A stretch of 64,000 nucleotides of DNA, taken from NCBI RefSeq assembly GCF_021245725.1, contig NZ_JAJGSX010000007.1:124001-188000 (forward strand). The letters are read 5' to 3'. Of the stretch, positions 25,329-34,544 are shown one piece after another. Source of the stretch: Pseudonocardia sp. TRM90224 (lineage in GTDB: Bacteria > Actinomycetota > Actinomycetes > Mycobacteriales > Pseudonocardiaceae). Within the stretch, counting starts at the first letter, position 1; the number at the start of each line of letters is the position of its first letter. A program made the translations under genes and the position numbers. Under the pieces are notes generated by a model. It saw only the letters and a list, made by a program, of their open reading frames with translations. It was not told the origin of the DNA and did not search any database.

Positions 25329-25820
25329 TCAGTCCTTGCGGATGACCCGCTCGTCCTCGCCGCGCTTCCAGACCGTGATGGTCAGGCCGCCGTCGGCGAT
25401 CTCGACGGCGGATCCGCCGAGGATGTCGGCGACGTAGAAGTACGGGAACTCGCGGCCGCGCAGGTCGAACCCCGTCGTCTCGTACAAGACGTCGGTGAAG
25501 CGCCGGTGCAATGCCGGGTCGGGAACATCGACGACCGTGCCCCAGATCTTTGCGTCGCCGTCCGACACGTGGGTGTCGACGGTCGCCGTGTGCAGCGTGA
25601 ACCGCGGATCGCGGTGCAGGTCGGCGAACTTCGTGGTGTTCGGCATCCCGCCGACCACCAGGTGTTCCTCGAACATGCGCGGCTCCATGGGGCTGATCCG
25701 CGGGAAGCCGTCGGAACGCAGGGTCGCGAGCATGCAGAGGTTGCCGGTTGCGGTGTGCCGCCGCACGAAGACCTCGGCGATCCGGGGCGCTGCCTTGGTG
25801 AACTCGCTCCAGGTGGTCAT
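25329..25820 (-). CDS. Pyridoxamine 5'-phosphate oxidase family (split-barrel) protein
   Basis: A 163-residue split-barrel flavin/F420-binding fold protein. The N-terminal CMLATLRSDGFPRISPMEPRMFEEHLVVGG is the usual start of such PPOX-like domains, with later strands RFTLHTATVD and FYVADILGGSAVEIADGGLTITVWKRG. Proteins of this kind use FMN or F420 to reduce small molecules or bind haem-breakdown products. The cofactor is not decidable here. ATG 25820 is chosen over an upstream in-frame codon because the fold begins there. It stands alone and is convergent with the STAND genes. Confidence 0.8.
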   Translation of the reverse strand: MTTWSEFTKAAPRIAEVFVRRHTATGNLCMLATLRSDGFPRISPMEPRMFEEHLVVGGMPNTTKFADLHRDPRFTLHTATVDTHVSDGDAKIWGTVVDVPDPALHRRFTDVLYETTGFDLRGREFPYFYVADILGGSAVEIADGGLTITVWKRGEDERVIRKD

Positions 25821-25986
25821 GCATAGCAACGTACGGCCGATCCCTGCCACCTCCTGTCAGTGAAAGGCCGGGAGTAACGAAGATGCGCCCACACGGACTC
25901 AATAACCACCAGTGGGGTCGATCCGCGACCTCGCCGTTTGTCGATGTGGCGAGGGAAGCATCGGATCATCCGCGGAAGGTGGACAG

Positions 25987-26589
25987 ATGAGCATCCGGTC
26001 CGAGAACTGGACGCCGGGCTTCACACCCCAGGACGTCACCGCGCTCGAGAGCGTCACCGAGGGCGACGTGCTGCTGGCGGGCGCGCCGTCGTTCTGCACC
26101 GAGATCGGTGTCGGCGAGGCGCACGCCCCCGACATCGCGCTCGTCGCCACCAGCACGGCGGACGTCGTCGCGGGCGTCCGGTTCGCGAAGAGCTTCGGCC
26201 TCGCGATCACCGTCGCCGCGCCCGGCGAGGCGTTCGCGGAGCCCGCGAAGGGCGGTCTGCTGATCGCGACGAGGAAGCTCGACAGCATCCACGTCGACGT
26301 CCGCGGGCGCACCGCGATCGCCGCCGCGGGCGCGATGTGGTCCGACGTCGTCGCGCGGGCGGAGGCGCACGGCCTGGCACCGCTGGCGCCGGCCTACCCC
26401 GGTGCCGGCGTGCTCGACCCGGCGTTCACATGGACCCGCGAGGAGGTCGCCTCGATCGAGGTCGTGGAGGCGGACGGGCGGATCGAGCACGTCACGGCGC
26501 GGACCGACCCCCGCCGCTTCCGGGAGCTGCGCACGGGCACGATCGCCTCGAGCGTCATCACGGCGATGACGTTCACGCTGTTCCGCTAG
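25987..26589 (+). CDS. FAD-binding (PCMH-type) domain protein, short
   Basis: A 200-residue protein equal to the FAD-binding half of BBE-like/glycolate-oxidase-type flavoproteins. Visible parts are APSFCTEIGVGEAHAPDIALVATSTADVVAGVRFAKS, then GLLIATRKLDSIHVDVRGRTAIAAAGAMWSDV, then GLAPL. Family members are normally about 450 residues with a second substrate domain, which is missing here, and the usual G-G-H flavin motif reads AAPGEA. It may be a degraded remnant or a stand-alone domain. No partner gene adjoins. An AAGGTGG-like ribosome site precedes ATG 25987. Confidence 0.7.
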   Translation: MSIRSENWTPGFTPQDVTALESVTEGDVLLAGAPSFCTEIGVGEAHAPDIALVATSTADVVAGVRFAKSFGLAITVAAPGEAFAEPAKGGLLIATRKLDSIHVDVRGRTAIAAAGAMWSDVVARAEAHGLAPLAPAYPGAGVLDPAFTWTREEVASIEVVEADGRIEHVTARTDPRRFRELRTGTIASSVITAMTFTLFR

Positions 26590-26636
26590 CCGCGGTCAGG
26601 GGCACGCACACGCGGGCTGCGCCCGTTCCGCACGCG

Positions 26637-26693
26637 AGGGCAGGAAAGCCACTTTCCTGCCCTGTGAGGGCCGGAAAGTGGCTTTCCTGCCCT
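26637..26693. repeat. GGAAAG palindrome, family A copy 3
   Basis: AGGGCAGGAAAGCC... (26637-26663) pairs with its inverse (26667-26693) in a 27-bp stem with a three-base loop. It lies between the convergent FAD-binding and DUF3558 genes. Confidence 0.87.
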
Positions 26694-26720
26694 CCCCAGG
26701 GCGCTGTTGGGCCGGCGCGG

Positions 26721-27791
26721 TCACGTGCCCGTCAGGTCGCCGATCAGCTGCGCGCCGGGCTTCGGCTCCGGCGCGTCGGGCTGCCGGACGAGGTTGTCGA
26801 TCGCTTTCTGCACGATGTCGGTCTCGTCGCAGGTGCCGACGCCGACGGTGAAGCCGCCGTTGTAGATGGTCTTCTCTTCCTTGCTGAACAGGAGGTCGGG
26901 CAGCACCGCCACCTGGTACGCGCAGCCGCCCGCGGCGATCCCACCCGTCCGGTAGGTGGTGAAGTCGCCGATCTGCACTGGTTCCCCGTCGAGGTCCAGG
27001 ATCGCGGAGTAGATCTCGAACTCCACGGCGTACTTCGAGATCGCCGTCCCGGATTCGCCTTCGCAGCTGTACGGGTCGCTGAGCCGCACGGTGCGCGGCT
27101 CACCGGGGTCGTCGGGAATGTCGGCGACGGCGGCGAGCAGCGCGGCGCACGGGTCCTTGCCGAGCAGCGGGATTCGTGGTGTCGTCAGCCCGGCGGCGAG
27201 CTGCGGCGGGTTCTTCCACTTCGGCAGGACGACGTCGGCGAGGTACTGCTCGCCGGTCTCGCACACCTGCGCGTCGCTCGGTTGCGCACCGGTGTTCGCC
27301 GCCTGGGAGTAGCTGATCTCCGCGCGCAGCCCGACGTTGCCGGCCGCGAACGGCACGAGGTACTCGCACTTGCTGGAGATGTCGGGGTTGCGCATCACCT
27401 TCGTGCCGGCGAGCGAGGCCTGCTCCCAGCCCTCCGTCAGCCGCTGCCCGACCGACAGCGAGAAGTCCCATCCCGCGGCCGGCCGGCTCTTGTCGACCTC
27501 GAGGGTGCATGTGGCCAGACCGGTGGACAGCCGCATCGACGCACGCTTCGCGCCGGTCGCCTTCTCGGCCGCCTCGACGTCGAGCAGCGCGCACACATCC
27601 GTGCTGCGCGCTTTGACGAAGTCCGGCGCGAACGTCGCGGAACGCTCGTCGTAGGTGATCTGAGTGGGCGCGCCGCCTGCGGAGCCGGTGCCGCTGCCCG
27701 CCGGCGACGCGCGGCCGGGCTCGACGACGGTGCACGCCGACACGAGCGCCAGCAGGAGCAGGACGACGCCCAGCCGCCGGACCCTCGACAT
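26721..27791 (-). CDS. DUF3558-like lipoprotein, two repeats
   Basis: A 356-residue surface lipoprotein with signal peptide and lipobox VSAC (about residues 17-20), followed by a Gly/Ser linker. It contains two DUF3558-like units, one starting near DVCALLDVEAAEKATG and one near DPCAALLAAVADIP. Each has paired cysteines, including LATCTLEV, SSKCEYLV and DPYSCEG. This domain is frequent in Pseudonocardiales and mycobacteria, but its role is unknown; ligand binding outside the membrane is the usual guess. The gene stands alone. Confidence 0.78.
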   Translation of the reverse strand: MSRVRRLGVVLLLLALVSACTVVEPGRASPAGSGTGSAGGAPTQITYDERSATFAPDFVKARSTDVCALLDVEAAEKATGAKRASMRLSTGLATCTLEVDKSRPAAGWDFSLSVGQRLTEGWEQASLAGTKVMRNPDISSKCEYLVPFAAGNVGLRAEISYSQAANTGAQPSDAQVCETGEQYLADVVLPKWKNPPQLAAGLTTPRIPLLGKDPCAALLAAVADIPDDPGEPRTVRLSDPYSCEGESGTAISKYAVEFEIYSAILDLDGEPVQIGDFTTYRTGGIAAGGCAYQVAVLPDLLFSKEEKTIYNGGFTVGVGTCDETDIVQKAIDNLVRQPDAPEPKPGAQLIGDLTGT

Positions 27792-27800
27792 GCCGGCAGG

Positions 27801-28382
27801 CTACAACGCCGCAGGCTGAGAGCTCTCCGGAGTCGCTGAGGACGCTGAGGACGCGAGGTGGGCGGCGATCCGGCGCGCGCACTCGATCGACTCCGCGCGG
27901 CCGGTGTCGATCTCCACGTCGTACGCCACACCACTGTGGACGATCTCGGCCTGTGCCGCTGCCATGCCGGTCGTCCGGTCGCCGCGCGCGATCTCACGGC
28001 CGGTGGCCACGTCGGGATCGCACCGGACGCCCACCCAGAGCACGTCCAGTCCGCGTAGAGCCTCGCGCCAGCGTTGCTGGGAGGCCGGGCCGCCGAGGAA
28101 GACGTCGTCGACGATCATCCCGGCGCCGGCGCGCGCCATCGCGGCGACACCTTCCATCCACGCCGCCTCCAAGGTCCGGAAGGAGGCGCCGACTACCACT
28201 CCACCGTCGGGGGCGAACTCGATGCCCATGTCGGACGCCCGGAGCGCTGCGGGCATCGCGTCGACCAGCGTGTCGACCCCGACGACGAGCCACGGTTCGG
28301 GCAGCACGGCCTGCAGGCACCGCGCGATCGCCGACTTGCCCGAGCTGGAGCCGCCGTTGAGCACGATCACCCGGACGGTCAC
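27801..28382 (-). CDS. Chloramphenicol phosphotransferase-like P-loop kinase
   Basis: A 193-residue P-loop protein. Walker A is GGSSSGKS near the N-terminus (residues 10-17). The [11 protein letters not shown] segment, the VDDVFLGG segment and the final [25 protein letters not shown] are all typical of the CPT family, which phosphorylates chloramphenicol or related small hydroxyl compounds. The GTG start overlaps the stop of the AraC gene (GTGA), so the two are co-translated. Resistance is possible; the substrate is not certain. Confidence 0.83.
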   Translation of the reverse strand: MTVRVIVLNGGSSSGKSAIARCLQAVLPEPWLVVGVDTLVDAMPAALRASDMGIEFAPDGGVVVGASFRTLEAAWMEGVAAMARAGAGMIVDDVFLGGPASQQRWREALRGLDVLWVGVRCDPDVATGREIARGDRTTGMAAAQAEIVHSGVAYDVEIDTGRAESIECARRIAAHLASSASSATPESSQPAAL

Positions 28383-29230
28383 GGGGCTGCCGGCCTCGGG
28401 ACGGTTGCGCGGTACTCGCGCCGGAACATGGCCGGGGGCACGCCGCACTCCGCGGTGAAGGCCGAGTAGAACCGGCTGACCGAGCCGAACCCGGAGTCGG
28501 TGGCGACCCTGCTCACCGGGAGGCCCGTCGTCACGAGCAGCCTGCGGGCCTCCGCGAGGCGGCAGCGCAGCAGGTGGTCCCCGAGCGTCATGCCCGTGAC
28601 CTTGCGGAACTGGGTCATCGCGTAGTTCGGGTGCAGCTGCGCTGCGCGGGCGACGTCGGCGACGGTGAGCGGCTCCCGGAACTCCTCGGCGATGTGCTTC
28701 GCCATCGAGGCGGCCTGGCGCAGCGTCGCGTCGGTGCCGGCCCGGAGCGGCGCTGTGCGGGACAGCGCCGGATCGGGCGGGACGACGAGGAAGACCCTGC
28801 GGATCTGGGCCTCGATCTCCAGCATCGCGATCCGGGCGCGCTCGGGGTTGCGGCTGTCGAAGTCCGCGACCCACCGGTCGAAGGTGGCTCGGTCGGCGAG
28901 GGCGTGCCGCGTCGAGATCAGCGGCGGGCCGGACAGCAACCGCCCGGTCGCGGCCTCCGGGAGGCCCCAGCCGAGGAACGTGCCGAAGGGCACATGGACC
29001 CAGAACCCCTTCGACACCGAGCTGGCCACGACCTGGTGCGGCAGCGCGGCCCAGAACACCGCCAGATCGCCGGGCCCGACCTCGACCGGTTCGCCGCCGA
29101 ACAGGTAGACCATCGAGCCGCCCTCGGCCACGAAGTTGATCTCGAGGTCGTCGTGCTGATGAGCGGAGGGCATGAGCGACGGGAGCCCGACCCACGCTTG
29201 CACGCCGAAGCTGGAGATGGTCGATGTCAT
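28379..29230 (-). CDS. AraC family transcriptional regulator
   Basis: A 283-residue activator. An N-terminal cupin-like sugar-sensing domain ([37 protein letters not shown]) is followed by the two-helix-turn-helix C-terminal domain ([45 protein letters not shown], then [25 protein letters not shown]). It is divergent from a Gfo/Idh/MocA oxidoreductase gene across 92 bp, and probably switches that gene on in response to the sugar or polyol it metabolises. Confidence 0.9.
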   Translation of the reverse strand: MTSTISSFGVQAWVGLPSLMPSAHQHDDLEINFVAEGGSMVYLFGGEPVEVGPGDLAVFWAALPHQVVASSVSKGFWVHVPFGTFLGWGLPEAATGRLLSGPPLISTRHALADRATFDRWVADFDSRNPERARIAMLEIEAQIRRVFLVVPPDPALSRTAPLRAGTDATLRQAASMAKHIAEEFREPLTVADVARAAQLHPNYAMTQFRKVTGMTLGDHLLRCRLAEARRLLVTTGLPVSRVATDSGFGSVSRFYSAFTAECGVPPAMFRREYRATVPRPAAP

Positions 29231-29322
29231 CCGAGAATCCTGGAACCTCTACCTCTGATCGATGAAGAGTTCGCCGATTCTACGCCCTTACGGTCGAATC
29301 TCCACGACCTCGGAGGGTTCCC

Positions 29323-30519
29323 GTGTTCTCAATCGGCATCGTCGGCGCCGGCCAGTTCGCCGGCTCGTTCGCGAAGCTCTGGAAGCTGCACCCCGGCGTC
29401 GGCGACATCGTGGCGACCGACCTCGTCCCCGAACGGGCCGCCGCGCTGGCCGCCGACCACGAATTGGCCGGCACCCTCCCGTCCTTCGACGCCGTGCTCG
29501 ACTCCGACGTCGACGCGGTCGCGATCTTCACCCAGCGCTGGACGCACGGCCCGCTGGTCGTCGCCGCGCTGCGGGCCGGCAAGCACGTCTACTCGGCGGT
29601 GCCGATGGCGGTGACCGAGGCGGAGATCGCGGCCATCATCGACGCGGTCCGCGAGACCGGGCTGACCTACATGATGGGCGAGACCAGCCACTACAACCCG
29701 GCGACCGTCTACGCCCGCGAGCAGGTCGCGAAGGGCGCGTTCGGGCGGCTGTTCTACGCGGAGGGCGACTACGTTCACGACATGGACCTCGGCTTCTACG
29801 CTGCGTACCAGTACAGCGGCGGGGAGAACTGGAAGCCGACCGCGAGCTACCCGCCCCTGCTGTACCCGACCCACTCGATCGGTGGGGTGCTCGGGGCCTG
29901 GGACACCTACGCGACGAGCGTCTCCGCGATCGGCGTCGTCGACCAGCGCGGCGACGGTGTGTTCGACCGCGAGGTCAGCCAGTTCGGCAACGACTTCTCC
30001 AACGCGACCGCCCTTTTCGAGGTCGCGGACGGCGGATCGTTCCGCACCAACGAGTTCCGCCGTGTCGGCTACCCGTCGCACATCCGCGAGTCGCGGTTCC
30101 GGTTCTTCGGCACCGAGGGCAGCTTCGAGCAGCTCGTGACGGTCGGTCTCTGGCAGGACAAGGAAGGCGTCCACGACGTCTCGCAGCACCTGCAGCCGGC
30201 CGCGACGCTCGCGCTCGACGATCCGTCGCTCGCCGGCGTGGATCCCGCCCTGCGGGAGGCGTTCACCTCCGGCTGCGCGCCGGTGCACGACCGGTCGCGG
30301 CTCCCGGTCGAGTTCGCCGGCGCGCCCAACGGCCACGAGGGCAGCCACCATTTCCTGGCCGACGACTTCGTCCGCGCCGTGACGACCGGCTTGCTGCCGC
30401 CGGTCAACGCGTGGGTCGCCGCGCGGTACACGATGCCCGGGATCGTCGCGCACGAGTCGGCGCTCAAGGGTGGCGTGCGGCTCGACATCCGCGACTTCGG
30501 CGACGCACCCGGCACCTGA
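29323..30519 (+). CDS. Gfo/Idh/MocA family oxidoreductase
   Basis: A 398-residue NAD(P)-dependent sugar or cyclitol dehydrogenase. The Rossmann motif GAGQFAG lies at the N-terminus. Later landmarks are AGKHVYSAVPMAVTEAE (the usual EKP is AVP here), MMGETSHYNPATVYAREQV and the substrate domain with HDMDLGFYAAYQYSGGENWKPTASYPP. The start is GTG. The neighbour is a divergent AraC regulator, which suggests inducible catabolism of an inositol or sugar derivative. The loss of the usual E-K-P lysine may mean altered chemistry. Confidence 0.85.
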   Translation: MFSIGIVGAGQFAGSFAKLWKLHPGVGDIVATDLVPERAAALAADHELAGTLPSFDAVLDSDVDAVAIFTQRWTHGPLVVAALRAGKHVYSAVPMAVTEAEIAAIIDAVRETGLTYMMGETSHYNPATVYAREQVAKGAFGRLFYAEGDYVHDMDLGFYAAYQYSGGENWKPTASYPPLLYPTHSIGGVLGAWDTYATSVSAIGVVDQRGDGVFDREVSQFGNDFSNATALFEVADGGSFRTNEFRRVGYPSHIRESRFRFFGTEGSFEQLVTVGLWQDKEGVHDVSQHLQPAATLALDDPSLAGVDPALREAFTSGCAPVHDRSRLPVEFAGAPNGHEGSHHFLADDFVRAVTTGLLPPVNAWVAARYTMPGIVAHESALKGGVRLDIRDFGDAPGT

Positions 30520-30537
30520 GACACCAGGCGAACCCGA

Positions 30538-31164
30538 TCAAACGGGCGGGGGAACCAGCTGGTCCAGCTCCGCCCGCAGGAGAGCCCGGACCTGCGCCGC
30601 CGGCATCGCGTCGGCGAACATCGCACCCTGCAGGGTCAGCCCGTCGACGACGACGTGCAACCGTGCGGCGAGAGGTTCCAGCTCACCGCTGACAGGGTCC
30701 CCGATGGCCGCCGGCGCGGGCACGCCGAAGCACAGCGCGACCGCGGTCCGGCAGATGTGGCGCTCACCGGCCCACGCGCCGGCACGAAGGTCGTCCCAGG
30801 TGCTGTCGAGGCGGAACCGCGTCAGGCAGGCGAGCCACACGTCGGCTTCGACGCGACGGTCGGCGTCGAGCGGGAGCAGCTCCTCGAGCAGCCCCTGAGC
30901 TGCGACGACCCCACTGCTCATGGGTTCGAGGTCGCGAGCGAGCCGGGCCTGCGCGGCCACCGCGACCTGCTCCGCGGCGAATCGGAGCAGCCCGTGCTGG
31001 CTGTCGAAGTAGTGCCGTAGGCCGCCGACGGACACCCCGGCCCGCTCCGCGACCCTGCGCACGGTCGCACCTTCGATGCCGTGGCGGTCGATGACCGCCC
31101 ACACCGCCCGGACGAGCTGCGCGCGCCGATCGTCATGGTCGACAACCTTCGGCATGCCCGTCAT
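30538..31164 (-). CDS. TetR family regulator (betI-like)
   Basis: A 208-residue regulator (205 from the next ATG at 31155). The DNA-binding part is ATVRRVAERAGVSVGGLRHYFDSQHGLL; the C-terminal ligand domain resembles the BetI/TetR_C_6 group. It is divergent from a CPBP protease gene; two direct copies of ACAAGCGTGCG lie in the 37-bp gap, 24 bp apart. It probably represses both genes. The ligand is unknown. Confidence 0.87.
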   Translation of the reverse strand: MTGMPKVVDHDDRRAQLVRAVWAVIDRHGIEGATVRRVAERAGVSVGGLRHYFDSQHGLLRFAAEQVAVAAQARLARDLEPMSSGVVAAQGLLEELLPLDADRRVEADVWLACLTRFRLDSTWDDLRAGAWAGERHICRTAVALCFGVPAPAAIGDPVSGELEPLAARLHVVVDGLTLQGAMFADAMPAAQVRALLRAELDQLVPPPV

Positions 31165-31170
31165 TACAGC

Positions 31171-31205
31171 ACAAGCGTGCGGTTTCCTATACCGTACAAG
31201 CGTGC
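31171..31205. promoter_or_regulatory. Direct-repeat operator candidate
   Basis: ACAAGCGTGCG occurs at 31171-31181 and 31195-31205, 24 bp apart, which is about two and a quarter helical turns. The second copy covers the GTG proposed as the CPBP start. Probable binding sites of the divergent TetR protein. Confidence 0.5.
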
Positions 31206-32038
31206 GAAATAAGGGGGTGCTCACGGCAGGACTGGCGATGATCACCGGTGCCGCGGCGTGGCTGGCCCTCACGGGCCGAGCGGACATCCGGTACTCCGCC
31301 GACCACACCTCGACGCTGCCGATGTGGCACCGCTGGGTGCCCGCACTGGTCGGGATCGCACTGGTCCGCCTCACACCGCCGCACCTGCCAGCAGCCGCGC
31401 CGCACGGGCGCCCGGACCGCTTCGAGACGGTCACGCTGGTGGCCGCCGCCGTGACCTTCGCCGTCGCGCTGCGCGCCGTCGGCGGCGGCGAACCCGCGCA
31501 CACGCTGCTCAAGATCCCGCTGCTGCTGGGCGTCCCGCTCGTGGTGTTCGCAATGACCCGGCGGCGCGCGCCGGGTCTGCCCGTGGCCGCCCTGGCGCCA
31601 GGCGTGTGGCGCCACTACGGCCCCGCCGTCCCGGTCGCGGCCTGGCTCGCGATCAGCTACGCGTCCCCATTGGCAGTTCCACCCGACACCACTGCCGCAC
31701 GCTTCGACGCCTTCACGCTGGTCGCGACGGTGCTCGTGGTCTTCCTCGTCAACGCCGTCCTGGAAGAGGTCTTCTACCGCCGCTGGCTGCAGACCCGCCT
31801 GGAGGCGACCGTCGGACCGTGGCCGGCGATCGTCGTCTCTTCACTCTTGTGGGCGGCATGGCACGTCGGCATCCAGGGCACCGGAGACCTGGCCGTCGAC
31901 CTCGCGTCCGCGGCCGTGAACCAGGGCATGCAAGGCCTTTTCCTGGGCTTTCTGTGGAGCAGGTACCGGATGATGTGGCCGATCCTGACTGTCCACGGCG
32001 CCGCCAATGCGGCACCACTGCTGCTCGGACTGCTCTGA
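31202..32038 (+). CDS. CPBP family intramembrane metalloprotease (CAAX/Abi type)
   Basis: A 278-residue membrane protein with about eight hydrophobic segments. The CPBP signature is complete: EEVFYRRWLQTRL (EExxxR) near residue 190, WAAWHVG with the second His, and LTVHGAANA with the third. Such proteases cut prenylated or other membrane proteins and often give immunity to peptide antibiotics. The GTG at 31202 is in frame, but a start at 31217 or 31238 is possible because the promoter/operator region reaches 31205. It is divergent from its likely TetR repressor. Confidence 0.85.
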   Translation: MRNKGVLTAGLAMITGAAAWLALTGRADIRYSADHTSTLPMWHRWVPALVGIALVRLTPPHLPAAAPHGRPDRFETVTLVAAAVTFAVALRAVGGGEPAHTLLKIPLLLGVPLVVFAMTRRRAPGLPVAALAPGVWRHYGPAVPVAAWLAISYASPLAVPPDTTAARFDAFTLVATVLVVFLVNAVLEEVFYRRWLQTRLEATVGPWPAIVVSSLLWAAWHVGIQGTGDLAVDLASAAVNQGMQGLFLGFLWSRYRMMWPILTVHGAANAAPLLLGLL

Positions 32039-32054
32039 GCGCCACATCGAGACT

Positions 32055-32089
32055 TGTCATGGCGCCAAGATGGTGTCATAGTGGCGCCA
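32055..32089 (+). promoter_or_regulatory. Operator candidate with two TGGCGCCA palindromes
   Basis: TGTCATGGCGCCA (32055-32067) is followed by TGTCAT (32074-32079) and TGGCGCCA (32082-32089). The two 8-bp palindromes are 22 bp apart and the second ends on the A of the start codon. Probably the site of the ribbon-helix-helix protein encoded just downstream. Confidence 0.5.
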
Positions 32090-32598
32090 TGGATTTGGGG
32101 TCGTATGTCGAGTCGATCCGTCGCGAGCTCGCGGTAGCGGCGGAATCCGGTGACGACGAGTCGCGCGCACTGGCCGAGCGGCTCATCGCCTCGGTGGGTT
32201 CCGCGGTGCGGTTGGCCCTGCTCGAAGCGCTGGCAGCCGCGGCCGACGAGATCACCCGCGAGCTCGCACCCGGCTCCGTTCACATGACTCTACGCGGCCG
32301 CGAGCCGGGGTTCGTCGTGGTGGTGCCACCGGCCGACAACCAGGAGGCGAGCTCGCCGGCCGCCGAGCTGCCGACGCCGCCGAGCCCGCCCGAAGCGATG
32401 GACGGCGCCACGTCGCGCATCAACTTCCGGCCGCCGGAGAACCTCAAGACGCGAATCGAGGAAGCCGCAGCCAAGGAAGGGCTCTCGGTCAACGCGTGGC
32501 TCGTGCGCGCCACCTCCGCCGCGCTCGACCCCGGCCAGCAGCGCGATCGTCGCCCGCCGCGCGCGTCCGGCGGCCGCTTCACCGGATGGGTCGGCTGA
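32089..32598 (+). CDS. Ribbon-helix-helix (HicB/Arc-like) DNA-binding protein
   Basis: A 169-residue protein. The N-terminal 60 residues are helical and acidic. A Pro-rich linker follows, and residues about 107-148 (SRINFRPPENLKTRIEEAAAKEGLSVNAWLVRATSAAL) form a ribbon-helix-helix domain like that of HicB antitoxins. The tail is basic. No toxin gene is next to it. Instead it is followed by a DUF4097 protein and a DrrAB-type exporter, a grouping seen in other actinobacteria. Autoregulation through the TGGCGCCA palindromes upstream of its start is likely. Confidence 0.75.
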   Translation: MDLGSYVESIRRELAVAAESGDDESRALAERLIASVGSAVRLALLEALAAAADEITRELAPGSVHMTLRGREPGFVVVVPPADNQEASSPAAELPTPPSPPEAMDGATSRINFRPPENLKTRIEEAAAKEGLSVNAWLVRATSAALDPGQQRDRRPPRASGGRFTGWVG

Positions 32599-32603
32599 TT
32601 CCC

Positions 32604-33440
32604 GTGTACAGCTTCGAGACACCCGAGCCCATCGCCGTCACGCTCGACCTGCCCAACAGCAGCGTCCGCATCATCGCGAGCAAGCGGAGCGACACCCGCG
32701 TCACCGTGCTCAACACCGATACCGACGACAACAACGTGCACGTCGACTTCCTGAACGGACAGCTGCTGATCAAGGGCACCCCGCACCGCGGTCTCGGCTG
32801 GGCGCTCGACCTCATCCGCGGCAGCAAGGCGCAGGACGTCGAGATCGAGCTGCCGGCCGGTTCCCGCTTCGGTGGGAAGGTCTCGGCCGGCGACCTGCGG
32901 TGCGAGGGCCCGCTCGGCGAATGCCGGTTCTTCACCAAGTACGGCAACATCCGGTTCGACGAAGGCGGGCCGGTCCAGCTGGCCACCACGTACGGCGACG
33001 TCGAGGTCGACCGCGCCCACGGCCACGCGGAGCTCTCCACCGGCTTCGGCGAGATGCGCGCGCACCACGTCGATGGCACCGCGGAGATCAGGAACAACTA
33101 CGGGGATTCGCGCATCGGCGAGGTCGCGGGCGACCTGGATGTCGAGGGTCTCTACGGCGAGATCCGGGTCGACAGGGCCGGGGCCGGCGTTGTGGCCCGC
33201 ACGGCCTACGGCAGCGTCCGGATCAAGGAGGTCGTGCGCGGCGTCGTCGACCTCAGCACGACGTCGGGCGAGCTGGAGATCGGGATCAAGGCGGGCACGG
33301 CGGCCTGGCTCGACGTCAGCTCCACCACCGGCAAGGTCCGCAACAGCCTCGACGGGCACTCCGGGCCCGACGGGTTCGCCGAGACCGTCGAGATCCGGGC
33401 CAGCACCAGCGGTGGCGACATCCTGATCCACCGCGCCTGA
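32604..33440 (+). CDS. DUF4097 family beta-strand repeat protein
   Basis: A 278-residue beta-helix-like protein starting YSFETPEPIAVTLDLPNSSVRI, the usual beginning of DUF4097 proteins. It contains about ten short repeats of the type GDVEVDRAHGHAELSTGFGEM and YGEIRVDRAGAGVVARTAYG. No signal peptide is seen. Function is unknown for the family. The GTG at 32604 fits the family start; the ATG at 32586 would add six residues and overlap the upstream gene by 13 bp. It is part of a run with the RHH protein and the ABC pair. Confidence 0.78.
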   Translation: MYSFETPEPIAVTLDLPNSSVRIIASKRSDTRVTVLNTDTDDNNVHVDFLNGQLLIKGTPHRGLGWALDLIRGSKAQDVEIELPAGSRFGGKVSAGDLRCEGPLGECRFFTKYGNIRFDEGGPVQLATTYGDVEVDRAHGHAELSTGFGEMRAHHVDGTAEIRNNYGDSRIGEVAGDLDVEGLYGEIRVDRAGAGVVARTAYGSVRIKEVVRGVVDLSTTSGELEIGIKAGTAAWLDVSSTTGKVRNSLDGHSGPDGFAETVEIRASTSGGDILIHRA

Positions 33441-33542
33441 CCCCGGCACCCAGCACAAGCACCGAACCCACCACCGGTACACCGCGGCGTCTCATGGCGC
33501 ACGCGGCGATCCGGCCTGCCCGCACGACGGAAAGGAGTGACC

Positions 33543-34544
33543 ATGACCGCCCCACCCACCGCCTCCGCGATCACGGTTTCGGACCTGCGCAAGTCCTTCG
33601 GCGACCTGGTCGTGCTCGACGGCATCGACCTCGACGTCCCCGCCGGCACGATCTTCTCGCTGCTCGGCCCGAACGGCGCCGGCAAGACCACAACCGTGCA
33701 GATCCTCTCGACGCTCATCCCCGCCGACGCGGGCGTCGTCCGCATCGGGGGCCACGACCTGCGCGCCGACCCCGGCTCCGTGCGTGGCGTCATCGGCGTC
33801 ACCGGCCAGTTCTCCGCCGTCGACAACCTGCTGACGGGCGAGGAGAACCTGATGCTGATGGTCGACCTCAACCACCTCGACCGGCGGGAGGGCCGCCGCA
33901 AGGTGGACGACCTGCTGCAGCGGTTCGACCTCGTCGACGCGGCGAAGACGACGCCCTTCACCTACTCCGGGGGGATGCGGCGCAAGCTCGACCTCGCGAT
34001 GACGCTCGTGGGGAGCCCGCGGGTGATCTTCCTCGACGAGCCGACGACCGGGCTCGACCCGCGCACGCGCCGGACCATGTGGGAGATCATCCGCGAGCTC
34101 GCGGCCGACGGCGTCACGATCTTCCTGACCACCCAGTACCTCGAAGAGGCCGACGAGCTCGCCGACCGCATCGCGCTGCTCGACCACGGCCGGATCGTCG
34201 CCGAGGGCACCCCGGCCGAGTTGAAGCGGATGATCCCGGGCGGGCACGTCAGCCTGCGTTTCACCGATCCGGCCCGGCTCGCGGCCGCCTCGGCGGCGTT
34301 CGACGACGCCTTCCGGGACGACGAGGCGCTCACCCTGCAGGTGCCCAGCGACGGCGGGGTGCGCTCGCTGCGCGCCGTGCTCGACCGGCTCGACGCGGCT
34401 GGTGTGGAGGCCGACGAGCTGACCGTGCACACCCCCGACCTCGACGACGTCTTCCTCGCGCTCACCGGCCGACCAGCGCCGGCCGACCCCACCGCTGCTC
34501 CCACCGCTGCAGCCGCCGACAAGGAGAAGGAGCTGAGCCGATGA
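33543..34544 (+). CDS. ABC transporter ATP-binding protein, DrrA type
   Basis: A 333-residue ATPase of the daunorubicin-resistance subfamily. Walker A GPNGAGKTT, Q-loop VTGQFSAVDNLLTG, signature YSGGMRRKLDLA, Walker B VIFLDEPTTGLD and the switch His region (TTQYLEEAD) are all present, plus the C-terminal DrrA extension. AAAGGAG sits six bases before ATG 33543, which decides that start over the GTG at 33537. ATGA overlap with the permease gene: together they form an exporter of a lipid or drug. Confidence 0.92.
   Translation: MTAPPTASAITVSDLRKSFGDLVVLDGIDLDVPAGTIFSLLGPNGAGKTTTVQILSTLIPADAGVVRIGGHDLRADPGSVRGVIGVTGQFSAVDNLLTGEENLMLMVDLNHLDRREGRRKVDDLLQRFDLVDAAKTTPFTYSGGMRRKLDLAMTLVGSPRVIFLDEPTTGLDPRTRRTMWEIIRELAADGVTIFLTTQYLEEADELADRIALLDHGRIVAEGTPAELKRMIPGGHVSLRFTDPARLAAASAAFDDAFRDDEALTLQVPSDGGVRSLRAVLDRLDAAGVEADELTVHTPDLDDVFLALTGRPAPADPTAAPTAAAADKEKELSR

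Noticed and set aside
32089-32598. HicAB toxin-antitoxin module
   Set aside because: No HicA-size toxin gene on either side; the next genes are a DUF4097 protein and an ABC exporter.
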